Shown piece by piece: positions 45,685 through 53,189 of a DNA stretch of 53,459 nucleotides. The notes under the pieces are model-generated. The model was given only the letters and a program-made list of their open reading frames with translations, had not been told where the DNA came from and did no database searches. Each line of letters opens with the position of its first letter. The first letter of the stretch is position 1. This DNA comes from Candidatus Rokubacteria bacterium 13_2_20CM_69_15_1 (GTDB lineage: Bacteria; Methylomirabilota; Methylomirabilia; Rokubacteriales; CSP1-6), in contig MNCR01000102.1 in assembly GCA_001914535.1 (NCBI GenBank), positions 1 through 53,459 of the forward strand, written 5' to 3'. Position numbers and translations under genes: made by a program.

Positions 45685-46691
45685 GCGCGGCGACGAGCGG
45701 GATGCGCGCCGCGGTCGACGCCTTCGGCGCGCGCACGGTCGTCGTCATCGGCGACCTCATCACCGACGAGTATCTCTTCGGCAAGCCGTCGCGGATCTCG
45801 CGCGAGGCGCCCGTCCTGATCTTGCGATTTGTCGAGCGCGAGGTGCTGCTGGGCGGCGCGGCCAATGCGGCGCACAACGTCCACGCGCTCGGCGCGCGCG
45901 TCGTCCCGATCGGCGTGATCGGGCGCGACGGGGCGGGGCAGGAGCTGCAGGCGCTCTTTCACGCCGCCGGCATGCCGACCGACGGCCTGGTGTCGGAGCC
46001 GGGCCGCCCGACGCCCGTGAAGACGCGCATCATGGCCGGTGGTTACCCGGCGACGCGCCAGCAGCTGGTCCGCCTCGACCGCGAGCCGGCGCAGGATCTC
46101 ATGCCGACCACCGAGGACGCGCTGCTCGGCCGGCTCAGCGCGCTCGCGGCGCGCGTCGACGCGATCCTCGTCTCGGACTACGGCTACGGGACCGTCACCC
46201 CGCGCGTCTTCGAGCGCGTCAAGGCCGTCGCCCGCCGCGCCAATGCGATCGTCACGGTGGACAGTCGCTACCACCTTCCGCGCTTCGCGGGCGCCACGGC
46301 TGCCACGCCCAACGAGGCGGAGCTCGCCGAGCTCACCGGCATGCCCGTCGACGACGAGCGCGCCGTCGAGAAGGCGGGACGCCAGCTGCTCGAACGGCTC
46401 GAGGCGCGCATGCTCCTCGTCACCCGCGGTAGCCGCGGGATGGCGCTGTTCGAGCGCGACGGCGCGACCACGTTCATCCCGATCCACGGGACCGACGAGA
46501 TCGCCGACGTGACGGGAGCGGGGGACACCGTCATCAGCACGTTCACGCTCGCCCTGGCGTGCCGCGCGGCGTCCGCCGAGGCCGCGGCGCTCGCGAACGT
46601 CGCGGGCGGGATCGTGGTGATGAAGCGCGGGACCGCCACGGTCTCGCGCGCGGAGCTCCAACAGGCCCTCGGCCTGGGCGCGACGCCGTGA
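45681..46691 (+). CDS. hldA: D-glycero-beta-D-manno-heptose-7-phosphate kinase HldA (RfaE domain I)
   Basis: 336 residues, PfkB-type sugar kinase. Phosphorylates heptose 7-phosphate at C1. VIGDLITDEYLFGKPSRISREAPV, GGAANAAHNVHALG and the anion-hole motif DVTGAGDTVIS are clear. In E. coli this activity is fused to the nucleotidyltransferase (HldE); here the two are separate genes. Starts at a GTG overlapping the gmhB stop by four bases. Confidence 0.94.
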   Translation: MSAATSGMRAAVDAFGARTVVVIGDLITDEYLFGKPSRISREAPVLILRFVEREVLLGGAANAAHNVHALGARVVPIGVIGRDGAGQELQALFHAAGMPTDGLVSEPGRPTPVKTRIMAGGYPATRQQLVRLDREPAQDLMPTTEDALLGRLSALAARVDAILVSDYGYGTVTPRVFERVKAVARRANAIVTVDSRYHLPRFAGATAATPNEAELAELTGMPVDDERAVEKAGRQLLERLEARMLLVTRGSRGMALFERDGATTFIPIHGTDEIADVTGAGDTVISTFTLALACRAASAEAAALANVAGGIVVMKRGTATVSRAELQQALGLGATP

Positions 46692-46701
46692 CGCCCCCGA
46701 C

Positions 46702-47166
46702 ATGACGCTCGACGAAGCGGCCGCCCTCGCCGCGCGGCTCCGCGCCGAGGGCCGACGCATCGTCCTCGCGAACGGCTGCTTCGACCTCCTGCACGTCGGC
46801 CACATCCGCTACCTTCGCGCGGCCCGACGGCTCGGCGACGTGCTCTTCGTCGGCCTCAACTCGGACGCGGCGGTGGCGCGGCTGAAAGGCCCGGGACGTC
46901 CCCTGATACCCGCCGCGGAGCGCGTCGAGCTCCTCCGCTCGCTCCGCGACGTCGATCACGTGGTCGTCTTCGACGACGACACGGCCGACCGGCTCGTCGC
47001 CTCGGTCCGGCCTCACGTGCACGCGAAGGGGACGGACTACACGGCCGGGTCGGTGCCCGAGGCTCCCGCGGTACGGTCGGTGGGCGGGGAGGTGGCCGTC
47101 GTCGGTGACGCGAAGGACCATTCCACGCGGGACTTGATCTCCCGGATCGTGGAGCGCTTTGCGTGA
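46702..47166 (+). CDS. hldC: D-glycero-beta-D-manno-heptose 1-phosphate adenylyltransferase HldC (RfaE domain II)
   Basis: 154 residues, cytidylyltransferase fold. Converts heptose 1-phosphate and ATP to ADP-heptose. ANGCFDLLHVGHIRYL contains the HxGH motif; LNSDAAVARLKGPGRPLIPAAERVELL and VHAKGTDYTAGSVPE follow the HldE C-terminal domain. Stand-alone partner of the kinase just upstream (10-base gap). hldD, the epimerase that finishes ADP-heptose, is not in the window. Confidence 0.94.
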   Translation: MTLDEAAALAARLRAEGRRIVLANGCFDLLHVGHIRYLRAARRLGDVLFVGLNSDAAVARLKGPGRPLIPAAERVELLRSLRDVDHVVVFDDDTADRLVASVRPHVHAKGTDYTAGSVPEAPAVRSVGGEVAVVGDAKDHSTRDLISRIVERFA

Positions 47167-48215
47167 ACATCGTGCTCGTCAAGCTCTCCTCGCTCGGCGA
47201 TGTCGTCCACGCGCTCCCGGTCGCCGCGGCGCTCCGTGCGCGGCTCCCACGCGCGCGCCTGAGCTGGATCGTGGAGCGCCGCGAGGCGGCGTTGCTCCGG
47301 GGCAACGGGGTCCTCGACGCGGTCGTGGATGTGGACACGCGCGGCTGGCGCCGCGCGCGCACGCCGGCGGACCTGGTCCGGGCCGGCGGCGCGCTCGGCG
47401 AGCTCGCGCGCGGTCTTCGCGCGGCGCGGTTCGACGTCGCCGTGGACCTCCAGGGGCTCGTGAAGAGCGGTCTCGTGACGGCGGCCACGCGCGCGCCGCT
47501 GCGGATCGGCTTCGCCGCGCCCCTCTGCCGCGAGCGCCTCAGCGCGCTCTTCACGAACCGACACGTGACGCCGCCCGTGACCGCGCGACACGTGGTCGAG
47601 CAGTACCTCGCGGTGCTCGAGCCGCTCGGCGTCCGGCCCACCGCGATCGCGTTTCCGCTGCCCGCGGATCCCGCGGCGGAGGCGCGGGTCGACGCATTCT
47701 TCATGAGGTCCGGCGTGAAGCCCCGTGACCGGCTCGTCGTCCTGCTCCCGGGCGCGGGCCGGGCCGACAAGCGCTGGCCCGTCGACCGCTTCGCCGCCCT
47801 CGCCAGGTCCCTCACCGCGGACGCCGGCGGCTCGGTGCTGGTCGTGTGGGGCCCCGGCGAGCACGATACGGCGACGGCGATCGTGGAGTCGGCGGGTGGC
47901 GGCCGCACGCGGCTCGCGCCGGCCAGCACGATCGAGGAGCTCATCGCGCTGCTCCAGCGGGCGTCGGTCGTCGTCGGGGGCGACACCGGGCCCCTCCACC
48001 TGGCCGCCGCCCTCGGCGTCGCGTGCGTCGGGCTCTACGGACCGACCGCGGCGGAGAGAAACGGCCCCTGGGGACAGGTGAATCGGGCGCTGCAGAGCGC
48101 CGACGGCACGCTCGCCCGGATCGGCGTGACGGAGGTGCTGGCGCGCGTGACCGCGCTGCTCGAGTCGGCGTGGCAGTGCGAGCCGACGCCGTCCGCCTGT
48201 CGGGGCGCGCCGTGA
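47163..48215 (+). CDS. waaC: LPS heptosyltransferase I (WaaC-like)
   Basis: 350 residues, GT9 family. NIVLVKLSSLGDVVHALPVAAALR is the heptosyltransferase I N-terminus (compare VKTSSMGDVLHTLP in E. coli). C-terminal donor site: LLPGAGRADKRWPVDRFAAL and VVGGDTGPLHLAAALGVACVGLYGPTAAERNGPWG. Adds the first heptose to Kdo. Its position right after hldA-hldC links supply and use of ADP-heptose. Overlaps hldC by four bases (GTGA). Confidence 0.92.
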   Translation: MNIVLVKLSSLGDVVHALPVAAALRARLPRARLSWIVERREAALLRGNGVLDAVVDVDTRGWRRARTPADLVRAGGALGELARGLRAARFDVAVDLQGLVKSGLVTAATRAPLRIGFAAPLCRERLSALFTNRHVTPPVTARHVVEQYLAVLEPLGVRPTAIAFPLPADPAAEARVDAFFMRSGVKPRDRLVVLLPGAGRADKRWPVDRFAALARSLTADAGGSVLVVWGPGEHDTATAIVESAGGGRTRLAPASTIEELIALLQRASVVVGGDTGPLHLAAALGVACVGLYGPTAAERNGPWGQVNRALQSADGTLARIGVTEVLARVTALLESAWQCEPTPSACRGAP

Positions 48216-48967
48216 ACCGACCCACCATCTCCGCGGTCGTCATCACGTTCAACGAGGAAGAGCGGCTCCGCCCGTGTCTCGAGAGCCTGGCCTGGGTCGA
48301 CGAGGTCGTCGTGGTGGACGCCGAGTCGAGCGACAAGACGGTCCAGATCGCGCGCGAGTTCACGGACCGCGTCTGGGTTCGGCCGTGGCCCGGGTTCGCC
48401 GGCCAGAAGAACTTCGCCATCGAGCAGGCGACCGGGGACTGGATCTTCTCCGTCGACGCGGACGAGGAGGTCCCGCCGGAGCTCAGGGTGGAGATTGGTG
48501 CGGTGCTCGAGGGCCGAGGCGAGAGTGTCCAGGCCTACCGGGTGCCGCGTCGGAACATCTTCTGGGGGCGCTGGGTGCGCCACGGCGGCCTCTATCCAGA
48601 CTGGCAGCTCCGGCTGTTCCGGCGTGGCCTCGGCCGGTTCGTGGACCACTCGGTTCACGAGTCGGCGCAGGTGACCGGAACCGTCGGCCGGCTCCGGGCG
48701 CCGCTCGTCCACCGGAGCTACCGCGGCGTGGCAGATTTCCTGGCCCGCGCCGACCGGTACTCCACGCTGGCCGCCGAGGCATGGATTCGGAGCGGCCGGC
48801 CAGCCAGGCGCTCGGACCTGGTCTTCCGGCCGCTGGGCAGATTCCTCGGGATGTACGTGGCTCGCGCCGGGTTCCTCGACGGTTGGCGAGGCTTCCTTCT
48901 GGCCTGCCTCTACGCGTACTATGTGCTCATCCGTTCGGCGAAGGTTTGGGAGAGAGTGAGGGGCTGA
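48212..48967 (+). CDS. GT2-family glycosyltransferase (WaaE/KdtX-like)
   Basis: 251 residues, GT-A fold. TISAVVITFNEEERLRPCLESLAWVDEVVVVDAESSDKTVQIA opens the nucleotide-binding half, FSVDADEEVPPEL holds the DxD metal motif, and WVRHGGLYPDWQLRLFRRG with VDHSVHESAQVTG follow the pattern of LPS inner-core beta-1,4-glucosyltransferases (WaaE). Basic C-terminus with a hydrophobic stretch for membrane contact. Starts at a GTG overlapping waaC by four bases and shares one base with trpS. Confidence 0.9.
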   Translation: MNRPTISAVVITFNEEERLRPCLESLAWVDEVVVVDAESSDKTVQIAREFTDRVWVRPWPGFAGQKNFAIEQATGDWIFSVDADEEVPPELRVEIGAVLEGRGESVQAYRVPRRNIFWGRWVRHGGLYPDWQLRLFRRGLGRFVDHSVHESAQVTGTVGRLRAPLVHRSYRGVADFLARADRYSTLAAEAWIRSGRPARRSDLVFRPLGRFLGMYVARAGFLDGWRGFLLACLYAYYVLIRSAKVWERVRG

Positions 48968-49956
48968 TGGCGGGGACGAGGGAGCGGGTGCTGTCGGGGA
49001 TGCGGCCGAGCGGCAAGGTCCACCTGGGAAACTATCTCGGCGCGCTCGACAACTGGGTGAAGCTGCAGGACGCGTACGACTGCTACTACTTCGTCGCGAA
49101 CTGGCACGCCCTCACCGACGACACCGACACGGCCACGGTCCCGGGTGACACGGTGGAGATGGTGGCGGACTGGCTCGGCGCCGGCCTCGACCCGCAGCGC
49201 TCGACCCTCTTCATCCAGTCGCAGATACCCGAGCACGCCGAGCTCCATCTGCTCTTCTCGATGGTCACCCCGGTGGGCTGGCTCGAGCGCGTACCGACCT
49301 ACAAGGAGCGGATCGAGGCGCAGGGGATCGCGTCGCCGTCCTATGGGCTGCTCGGCTATCCGCTGCTCCAGGCCGCCGACATTTTGATGTACAAGCCCCG
49401 CTGGGTCCCGGTCGGCGCGGATCAGGTGCCGCACGTCGAGCTGACGCGCGAGGTGGCGCGGCGCTTCAACAACGCGTTCAAGCCCGTGTTCCCCGAGCCC
49501 GAGGCCAAGCTCACCCAGATTCCCAAGGTGCCGGGAACCGACGGGCGCAAGATGTCGAAGTCCTACGACAACGCGATCTACCTCTCCGACCCGGCGGACG
49601 CGGTCATCCGGAAGGTCAAGCCCATGATGACCGACCCGGCGCGCCGACGGCGGACCGACCCGGGCAATCCCGACGTCTGCCCGGTGTTCGACCTGCACAA
49701 GATCTTCACCCCCGTCGCCGAGCGCGAGGCGTGCGCGACAGGCTGCCGCACGGCGGGGATCGGCTGCCTCGACTGCAAGGACGTGTTGCTCCGTCACCTC
49801 GTCCCGAAGCTCGACGGGATCCGTGAGCGCCGCACGAAGTTCGCCGAGCGGCCAGACGTGATCGTCGACATCCTGCACGAGGGCGGGAGGCGTGCCCGGA
49901 CGGTGGCGCAGGCGACGATGGAGGAGGTCCGCGCGGCGGTGAACCTCACGCCATGA
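48967..49956 (+). CDS. trpS: Tryptophanyl-tRNA synthetase
   Basis: 329 residues, class I. The HIGH-type motif is in RPSGKVHLGNYLGAL (residues 14-28) and the KMSKS loop at about 195-199 (GRKMSKSYDNAI). Other typical segments: ATVPGDTVEMVADWL and PSYGLLGYPLLQAADILMY. A Cys-rich insertion CATGCRTAGIGCLDCK near residues 260-275 resembles the Fe-S/zinc-type Cys cluster in some bacterial TrpS. Overlaps the LPS gene before it (TGATG) and scpA after it (ATGA). Confidence 0.96.
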   Translation: MAGTRERVLSGMRPSGKVHLGNYLGALDNWVKLQDAYDCYYFVANWHALTDDTDTATVPGDTVEMVADWLGAGLDPQRSTLFIQSQIPEHAELHLLFSMVTPVGWLERVPTYKERIEAQGIASPSYGLLGYPLLQAADILMYKPRWVPVGADQVPHVELTREVARRFNNAFKPVFPEPEAKLTQIPKVPGTDGRKMSKSYDNAIYLSDPADAVIRKVKPMMTDPARRRRTDPGNPDVCPVFDLHKIFTPVAEREACATGCRTAGIGCLDCKDVLLRHLVPKLDGIRERRTKFAERPDVIVDILHEGGRRARTVAQATMEEVRAAVNLTP

Positions 49957-50726
49957 CGGCGGACGCGCCGAAGATCCTCGACACGTCCCGGGACTTCACG
50001 CTCCGCGTGGGGGACTTCGAGGGCCCGTTCGACCTGCTGCTGCATCTGTGCCGCACCAACGAGATCGACCTGGCGCGCCTGCCGGTGCGGACGATCACCG
50101 ACCAGTACCTGGCACACCTCGAAGCGATCGAGTTCCGCGACCTCGAGGCCGCCGGCGGATACCTGGTCATGGCCGCCACGCTCATCTACCTCAAATCCAA
50201 GCTGCTCGTGCCGCCCGATCCGAGCGAGACCGAGGCGCTGGACGAGGAGGGCGAGGCGCTCCGGCTCGAGCTCGAGGAGCGGTTGCGCGCCTACGCGCGC
50301 GTGAAGGGTCTGGGGGCGTGGCTCGCGGCGCGGGAGGCGGAGCAAGCGCTCCTCTGGGGTCGCCCGGTGGGCGCCCTGCCGCCGCTGGAAGAGGTTCCGC
50401 TGGAGGACCTCTCGGTCCACCTGGTCGAGCGGGCGGTCCGGCGGCTGATCGACGAGCAGCTCCGTCGTCGGCCGCGCGAGGTCGAGCCGAATCCGCCCTC
50501 GATCCTCGAGCGCATGACCGAGATCCTCACGTTGCTCCGCGACGCGTGGTCGCTCCTGTTCTCGTCGCTCGTCGGCGGTGAGCGCCGCCGCTCCGAGGTC
50601 GTCGTCACCCTGCTCGCGGTGCTGGAGCTGGTCCGTCTCGGGCGGATCCGTACCCAGCAGACCGAGCTCTTTGGCGAGATCGTCATCGAACGCCAGACCG
50701 GAGAGACCCATGCCGGCTCCAATTGA
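49953..50726 (+). CDS. scpA: Segregation and condensation protein ScpA
   Basis: 257 residues. Kleisin subunit of the Smc condensin. N-terminal FTLRVGDFEGPFDLLLHLCRTNEIDLARLPVRTITDQYL is the ScpA signature that binds the Smc neck; the C-terminal winged helix (RRSEVVVTLLAVLELVRLGRI, followed by QQTELFGEIVI) binds the other head. trpS-scpA-scpB-rluB is a well known order. Overlaps scpB by 17 bases. Confidence 0.95.
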   Translation: MTADAPKILDTSRDFTLRVGDFEGPFDLLLHLCRTNEIDLARLPVRTITDQYLAHLEAIEFRDLEAAGGYLVMAATLIYLKSKLLVPPDPSETEALDEEGEALRLELEERLRAYARVKGLGAWLAAREAEQALLWGRPVGALPPLEEVPLEDLSVHLVERAVRRLIDEQLRRRPREVEPNPPSILERMTEILTLLRDAWSLLFSSLVGGERRRSEVVVTLLAVLELVRLGRIRTQQTELFGEIVIERQTGETHAGSN

Positions 50727-51309
50727 CATCCTGGAAGCCCTGCTCTTCGCCTCGGACACCCCACTCGAGCCCGAGCGCATCCGTGAAGTGCTCGAGCTGC
50801 CGGGCGTCGCCGCCGCGCGTGAGCTCGTCGAGGCGCTGCGCTCGCGCTACGCCGACCGTGGCCTCCAGATCGTCGAGGTCGGCGGGGGGTATCGCATGGT
50901 CACGCGCCCGGAGCTCCAGCCCTGGCTCGTCCGGCTCACACGGTCGCGGACGAAGCAGCGCCTCTCGCGGCCCGCGCTCGAGACGCTGGCGATCGTCGCG
51001 TACAAGCAACCCGTGTCGCGCCCCGAGGTGGACGCGATCCGCGGCGTGAACTCCGAGGCCGTCCTCGAGAGTCTGCTCGAGCGGCGCCTCATCCGCATCC
51101 CGGGCCGCAAGGACGCGCCGGGACGGCCGTACCTTTTCGAGACCACGCGCGAGTTCCTCGTCGCGTTCGGCCTGCGCGACCTCGGCGACCTGCCGAAGGT
51201 CGAGGGCGAGCTCCTGGTGCCCGAGCTGGCCGTCGTGGCCGAGCATGGCGAAGCTGAGGCTCAACAAGATCCTGGCCCAGGCGGGGCTGACGTCCCGGCG
51301 GGGAGCTGA
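50710..51309 (+). CDS. scpB: Segregation and condensation protein ScpB
   Basis: 199 residues. Dimeric winged-helix partner of ScpA. IDILEALLFASDTPLEPERIREVL and ETLAIVAYKQPVSRPEVDAIRGVNSEAVLESLLERRLI are diagnostic, followed by RPYLFETTREFLVAFGLRDLGDLP. The ATG at 50710 has a purine-rich GGAGAG before it. The C-terminal 20 or so residues are Glu/Ala/Gly/Pro-rich and overlap the first 65 bases of the next gene in another frame, a long overlap by the standard of this window. Confidence 0.94.
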   Translation: MPAPIDILEALLFASDTPLEPERIREVLELPGVAAARELVEALRSRYADRGLQIVEVGGGYRMVTRPELQPWLVRLTRSRTKQRLSRPALETLAIVAYKQPVSRPEVDAIRGVNSEAVLESLLERRLIRIPGRKDAPGRPYLFETTREFLVAFGLRDLGDLPKVEGELLVPELAVVAEHGEAEAQQDPGPGGADVPAGS

Positions 51310-51976
51310 CGGGCTGATCGCCGGCGGCCACGTCGCCGTCAACGGCGTGGTCACGCGGAGCCAAGCCACCCTCGCCGATCCCGACGTCGACCGCATCACC
51401 GTCGATGGCCGACCGGTGCCGCCGTCGGAGGCGAAGCACTACCTGCTCCTCAACAAGCCTCGCGGCTACGTGACGACCCTGGCGGATCCCCAGGGACGTC
51501 CCGTGGTCGCCGACCTCGTCAGGCCCGTCGGGGCGCGTCTCTATCCGGTCGGCCGTCTGGACTGGGACGTCGAGGGTGCGCTCCTGCTGACCAACGACGG
51601 CCCCTTGACCCACCGGCTTCTCCACCCGCGCTACGTGCTTCCGCGCGTCTACGAGGCGGACGTGGAGGGGCGCGTGACGTCCGGCGCGCTCGCCCGCTGG
51701 CGCCGGGGTGCCGTGCTCGCCGACGGCCCGGCGACGCCCGCCGCCGTCGCGCTCGTCCGCTCGGGCGCCGAGCGGAGCCGTCTCAGGCTGACCTTCACCG
51801 AGGGGCGCAAGCACGAGGTCAAGCGCTACTGCGAGGCTCTGGGCCACCCGGTCGTGCAGCTCAAGCGGGTCGCCTTCGGCCCGGTGGCGCTCGGCGCCCT
51901 CGCTCCGGGCGCCGTCCGCCGGCTCACCCCGCGCGAGCTCTCCGCGCTCCGGGCGGCGGTCGCCGACCGACCGTAA
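51245..51976 (+). CDS. rluB: RluB-type rRNA pseudouridine synthase
   Basis: 243 residues. S4 domain at the N-terminus (LRLNKILAQAGLTSRRGADGLI) followed by the RsuA/RluB catalytic domain: LLLNKPRGYVTT, GRLDWDVEGALLLTNDG with the catalytic Asp, and LTFTEGRKHEVKRYCEALGHPVVQLKRV. Such enzymes modify 23S rRNA (RluB, RluE, RluF) or 16S rRNA (RsuA); neighbourhood with scpAB favours RluB. It has a longer catalytic His/Lys region (GRKHEVKRY, more often GRNRQVRRM), so site specificity may differ. Confidence 0.92.
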   Translation: MAKLRLNKILAQAGLTSRRGADGLIAGGHVAVNGVVTRSQATLADPDVDRITVDGRPVPPSEAKHYLLLNKPRGYVTTLADPQGRPVVADLVRPVGARLYPVGRLDWDVEGALLLTNDGPLTHRLLHPRYVLPRVYEADVEGRVTSGALARWRRGAVLADGPATPAAVALVRSGAERSRLRLTFTEGRKHEVKRYCEALGHPVVQLKRVAFGPVALGALAPGAVRRLTPRELSALRAAVADRP

Positions 51977-51985
51977 CGCAGCCCC

Positions 51986-52044
51986 GTGCGCCTAGAGCGG
52001 GCCACCCACGGTCCACGCCGACCTCGCGGACCTCGCTACAATAG
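51986..52044 (+). repeat. Degenerate junction repeat copy (R8) before the pheA promoter
   Basis: 59 bases that align without gaps to 25163-25221 (middle unit of the lolC-lolD array) with 43 of 59 positions identical, including GGGCCACCCACGGT-like GGCCACCCACGGT and the end CTACAAT. It lies between the rluB stop and the pheA promoter and is not inside any gene. Confidence 0.75.
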
Positions 52045-52050
52045 GTTGAC

Positions 52051-52080
52051 TTGCCCTCGTCTCCGTCGTCGGCCTATAAT
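52051..52080 (+). promoter_or_regulatory. Probable promoter of pheA
   Basis: TTGCCC (52051-52056), 18-base spacer, perfect TATAAT (52075-52080). A closer -35 match, TTGACT at 52046, would leave a 23-base spacer. The expected leader is about 30 bases with AGGAG (52109-52113) as ribosome-binding site. I see no attenuator-type leader peptide or terminator in it. Confidence 0.65.
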
Positions 52081-52118
52081 TGCCGGTATTCGAGAGAGTA
52101 GGGTCGGCAGGAGCCGCT

Positions 52119-53180
52119 ATGAACCTGGACGATTGGCGTTCCAGGATCAATGACCTCGACAACCAGATCCTAGACCTCCTCACCCAACGCGCCGAGGCCG
52201 CCCTCCAGATCGGAGACCTCAAACGACGTCAGGATGCGCCGTCGTATGCCCCGGAGCGTGAAGCCGACATCAGCCGGCGCCTGATCGAGGAGAACCGCGG
52301 GCCGCTCAGCGCCGACGCCGTCGCGGCCGTGTGGCGCGAGATCCTGTCGGGCTGCCGCGCGCTCGAAGGCGCCCTCACCGTCGCGTACCTGGGCCCGTCG
52401 GCGACGTTCACGCACCAGGCGGCACTCCAGCACTTCGGCGGCGCGGCGATGTACCGCCCCGCCCGCTCGATCGGCGAGGTGTTCGACGACGTCGAGCGCG
52501 GGCGCGCCGACTTTGGCGTCGTGCCCGTCGAGAACTCCACCGAGGGCGCCGTCAACGTGACGCTCGATCGCCTCATCGTCTCCGAGGCGCTGATCTGCGG
52601 GGAGCTCAAGCTCGAGATCACCCAGCACCTCCTCTCGCGCGCCGCCGACCTCGGCGAGGTGAAGCGCGTGGTCTCCCACCCGCAGGCGCTCGCCCAGTGC
52701 CGCGGGTGGCTCGCCGAGCACCTGGCCGACGTCGCCGCCGAGGAGACGCTCTCGACAGCGGCCGCGGCGGAGCTGGCCGCCACCGATTCGACGGTGGCCG
52801 CCATCGCGTCCGAGCTCGCCGGCCGCCTCTACAACGTCCCCGTGCTGAAGGCGCGCATCGAGGACAACCCGCAGAACGCGACGCGCTTCCTCGTCACGGG
52901 GCGGCGACCCGTCGGCCCCACCGGGCACGACAAGACGTCGATCCTCTTCGCGATGCGGAACGTGCCCGGCGCGCTGTACCGGATCCTCGAGCCGCTCGCC
53001 CGCGACTCCATCAACCTCACGAAGATCGAGTCGCGGCCGGCCAAGCAGAGTCCCTGGGAGTACGTCATCTTCGTCGACCTCGAGGGACATTGCGCCACGC
53101 CTCAAATCGCCGCCGTCCTGCGCGAGATCGGGGAACGAACGCTGTTCTTGAAAATCCTCGGCTCCTACCCGGCCGCATAA
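52119..53180 (+). CDS. pheA: Bifunctional chorismate mutase / prephenate dehydratase
   Basis: 353 residues. Makes phenylpyruvate from chorismate through prephenate. AroQ-type chorismate mutase at residues 1-85 (WRSRINDLDNQILDLLTQRAEAALQIGDLK), prephenate dehydratase at about 90-265 (VAYLGPSATFTHQAAL, VVPVENSTEGAVN, and NATRF with the catalytic Thr-Arg-Phe near 253-257), and a C-terminal ACT domain for phenylalanine feedback with GALYRILEPLARDSINLTKIESRP. The ATG at 52119 is preceded by AGGAG and fits the family start; the frame upstream is in the promoter. Confidence 0.97.
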   Translation: MNLDDWRSRINDLDNQILDLLTQRAEAALQIGDLKRRQDAPSYAPEREADISRRLIEENRGPLSADAVAAVWREILSGCRALEGALTVAYLGPSATFTHQAALQHFGGAAMYRPARSIGEVFDDVERGRADFGVVPVENSTEGAVNVTLDRLIVSEALICGELKLEITQHLLSRAADLGEVKRVVSHPQALAQCRGWLAEHLADVAAEETLSTAAAAELAATDSTVAAIASELAGRLYNVPVLKARIEDNPQNATRFLVTGRRPVGPTGHDKTSILFAMRNVPGALYRILEPLARDSINLTKIESRPAKQSPWEYVIFVDLEGHCATPQIAAVLREIGERTLFLKILGSYPAA

Positions 53181-53189
53181 GGAGAGAGC

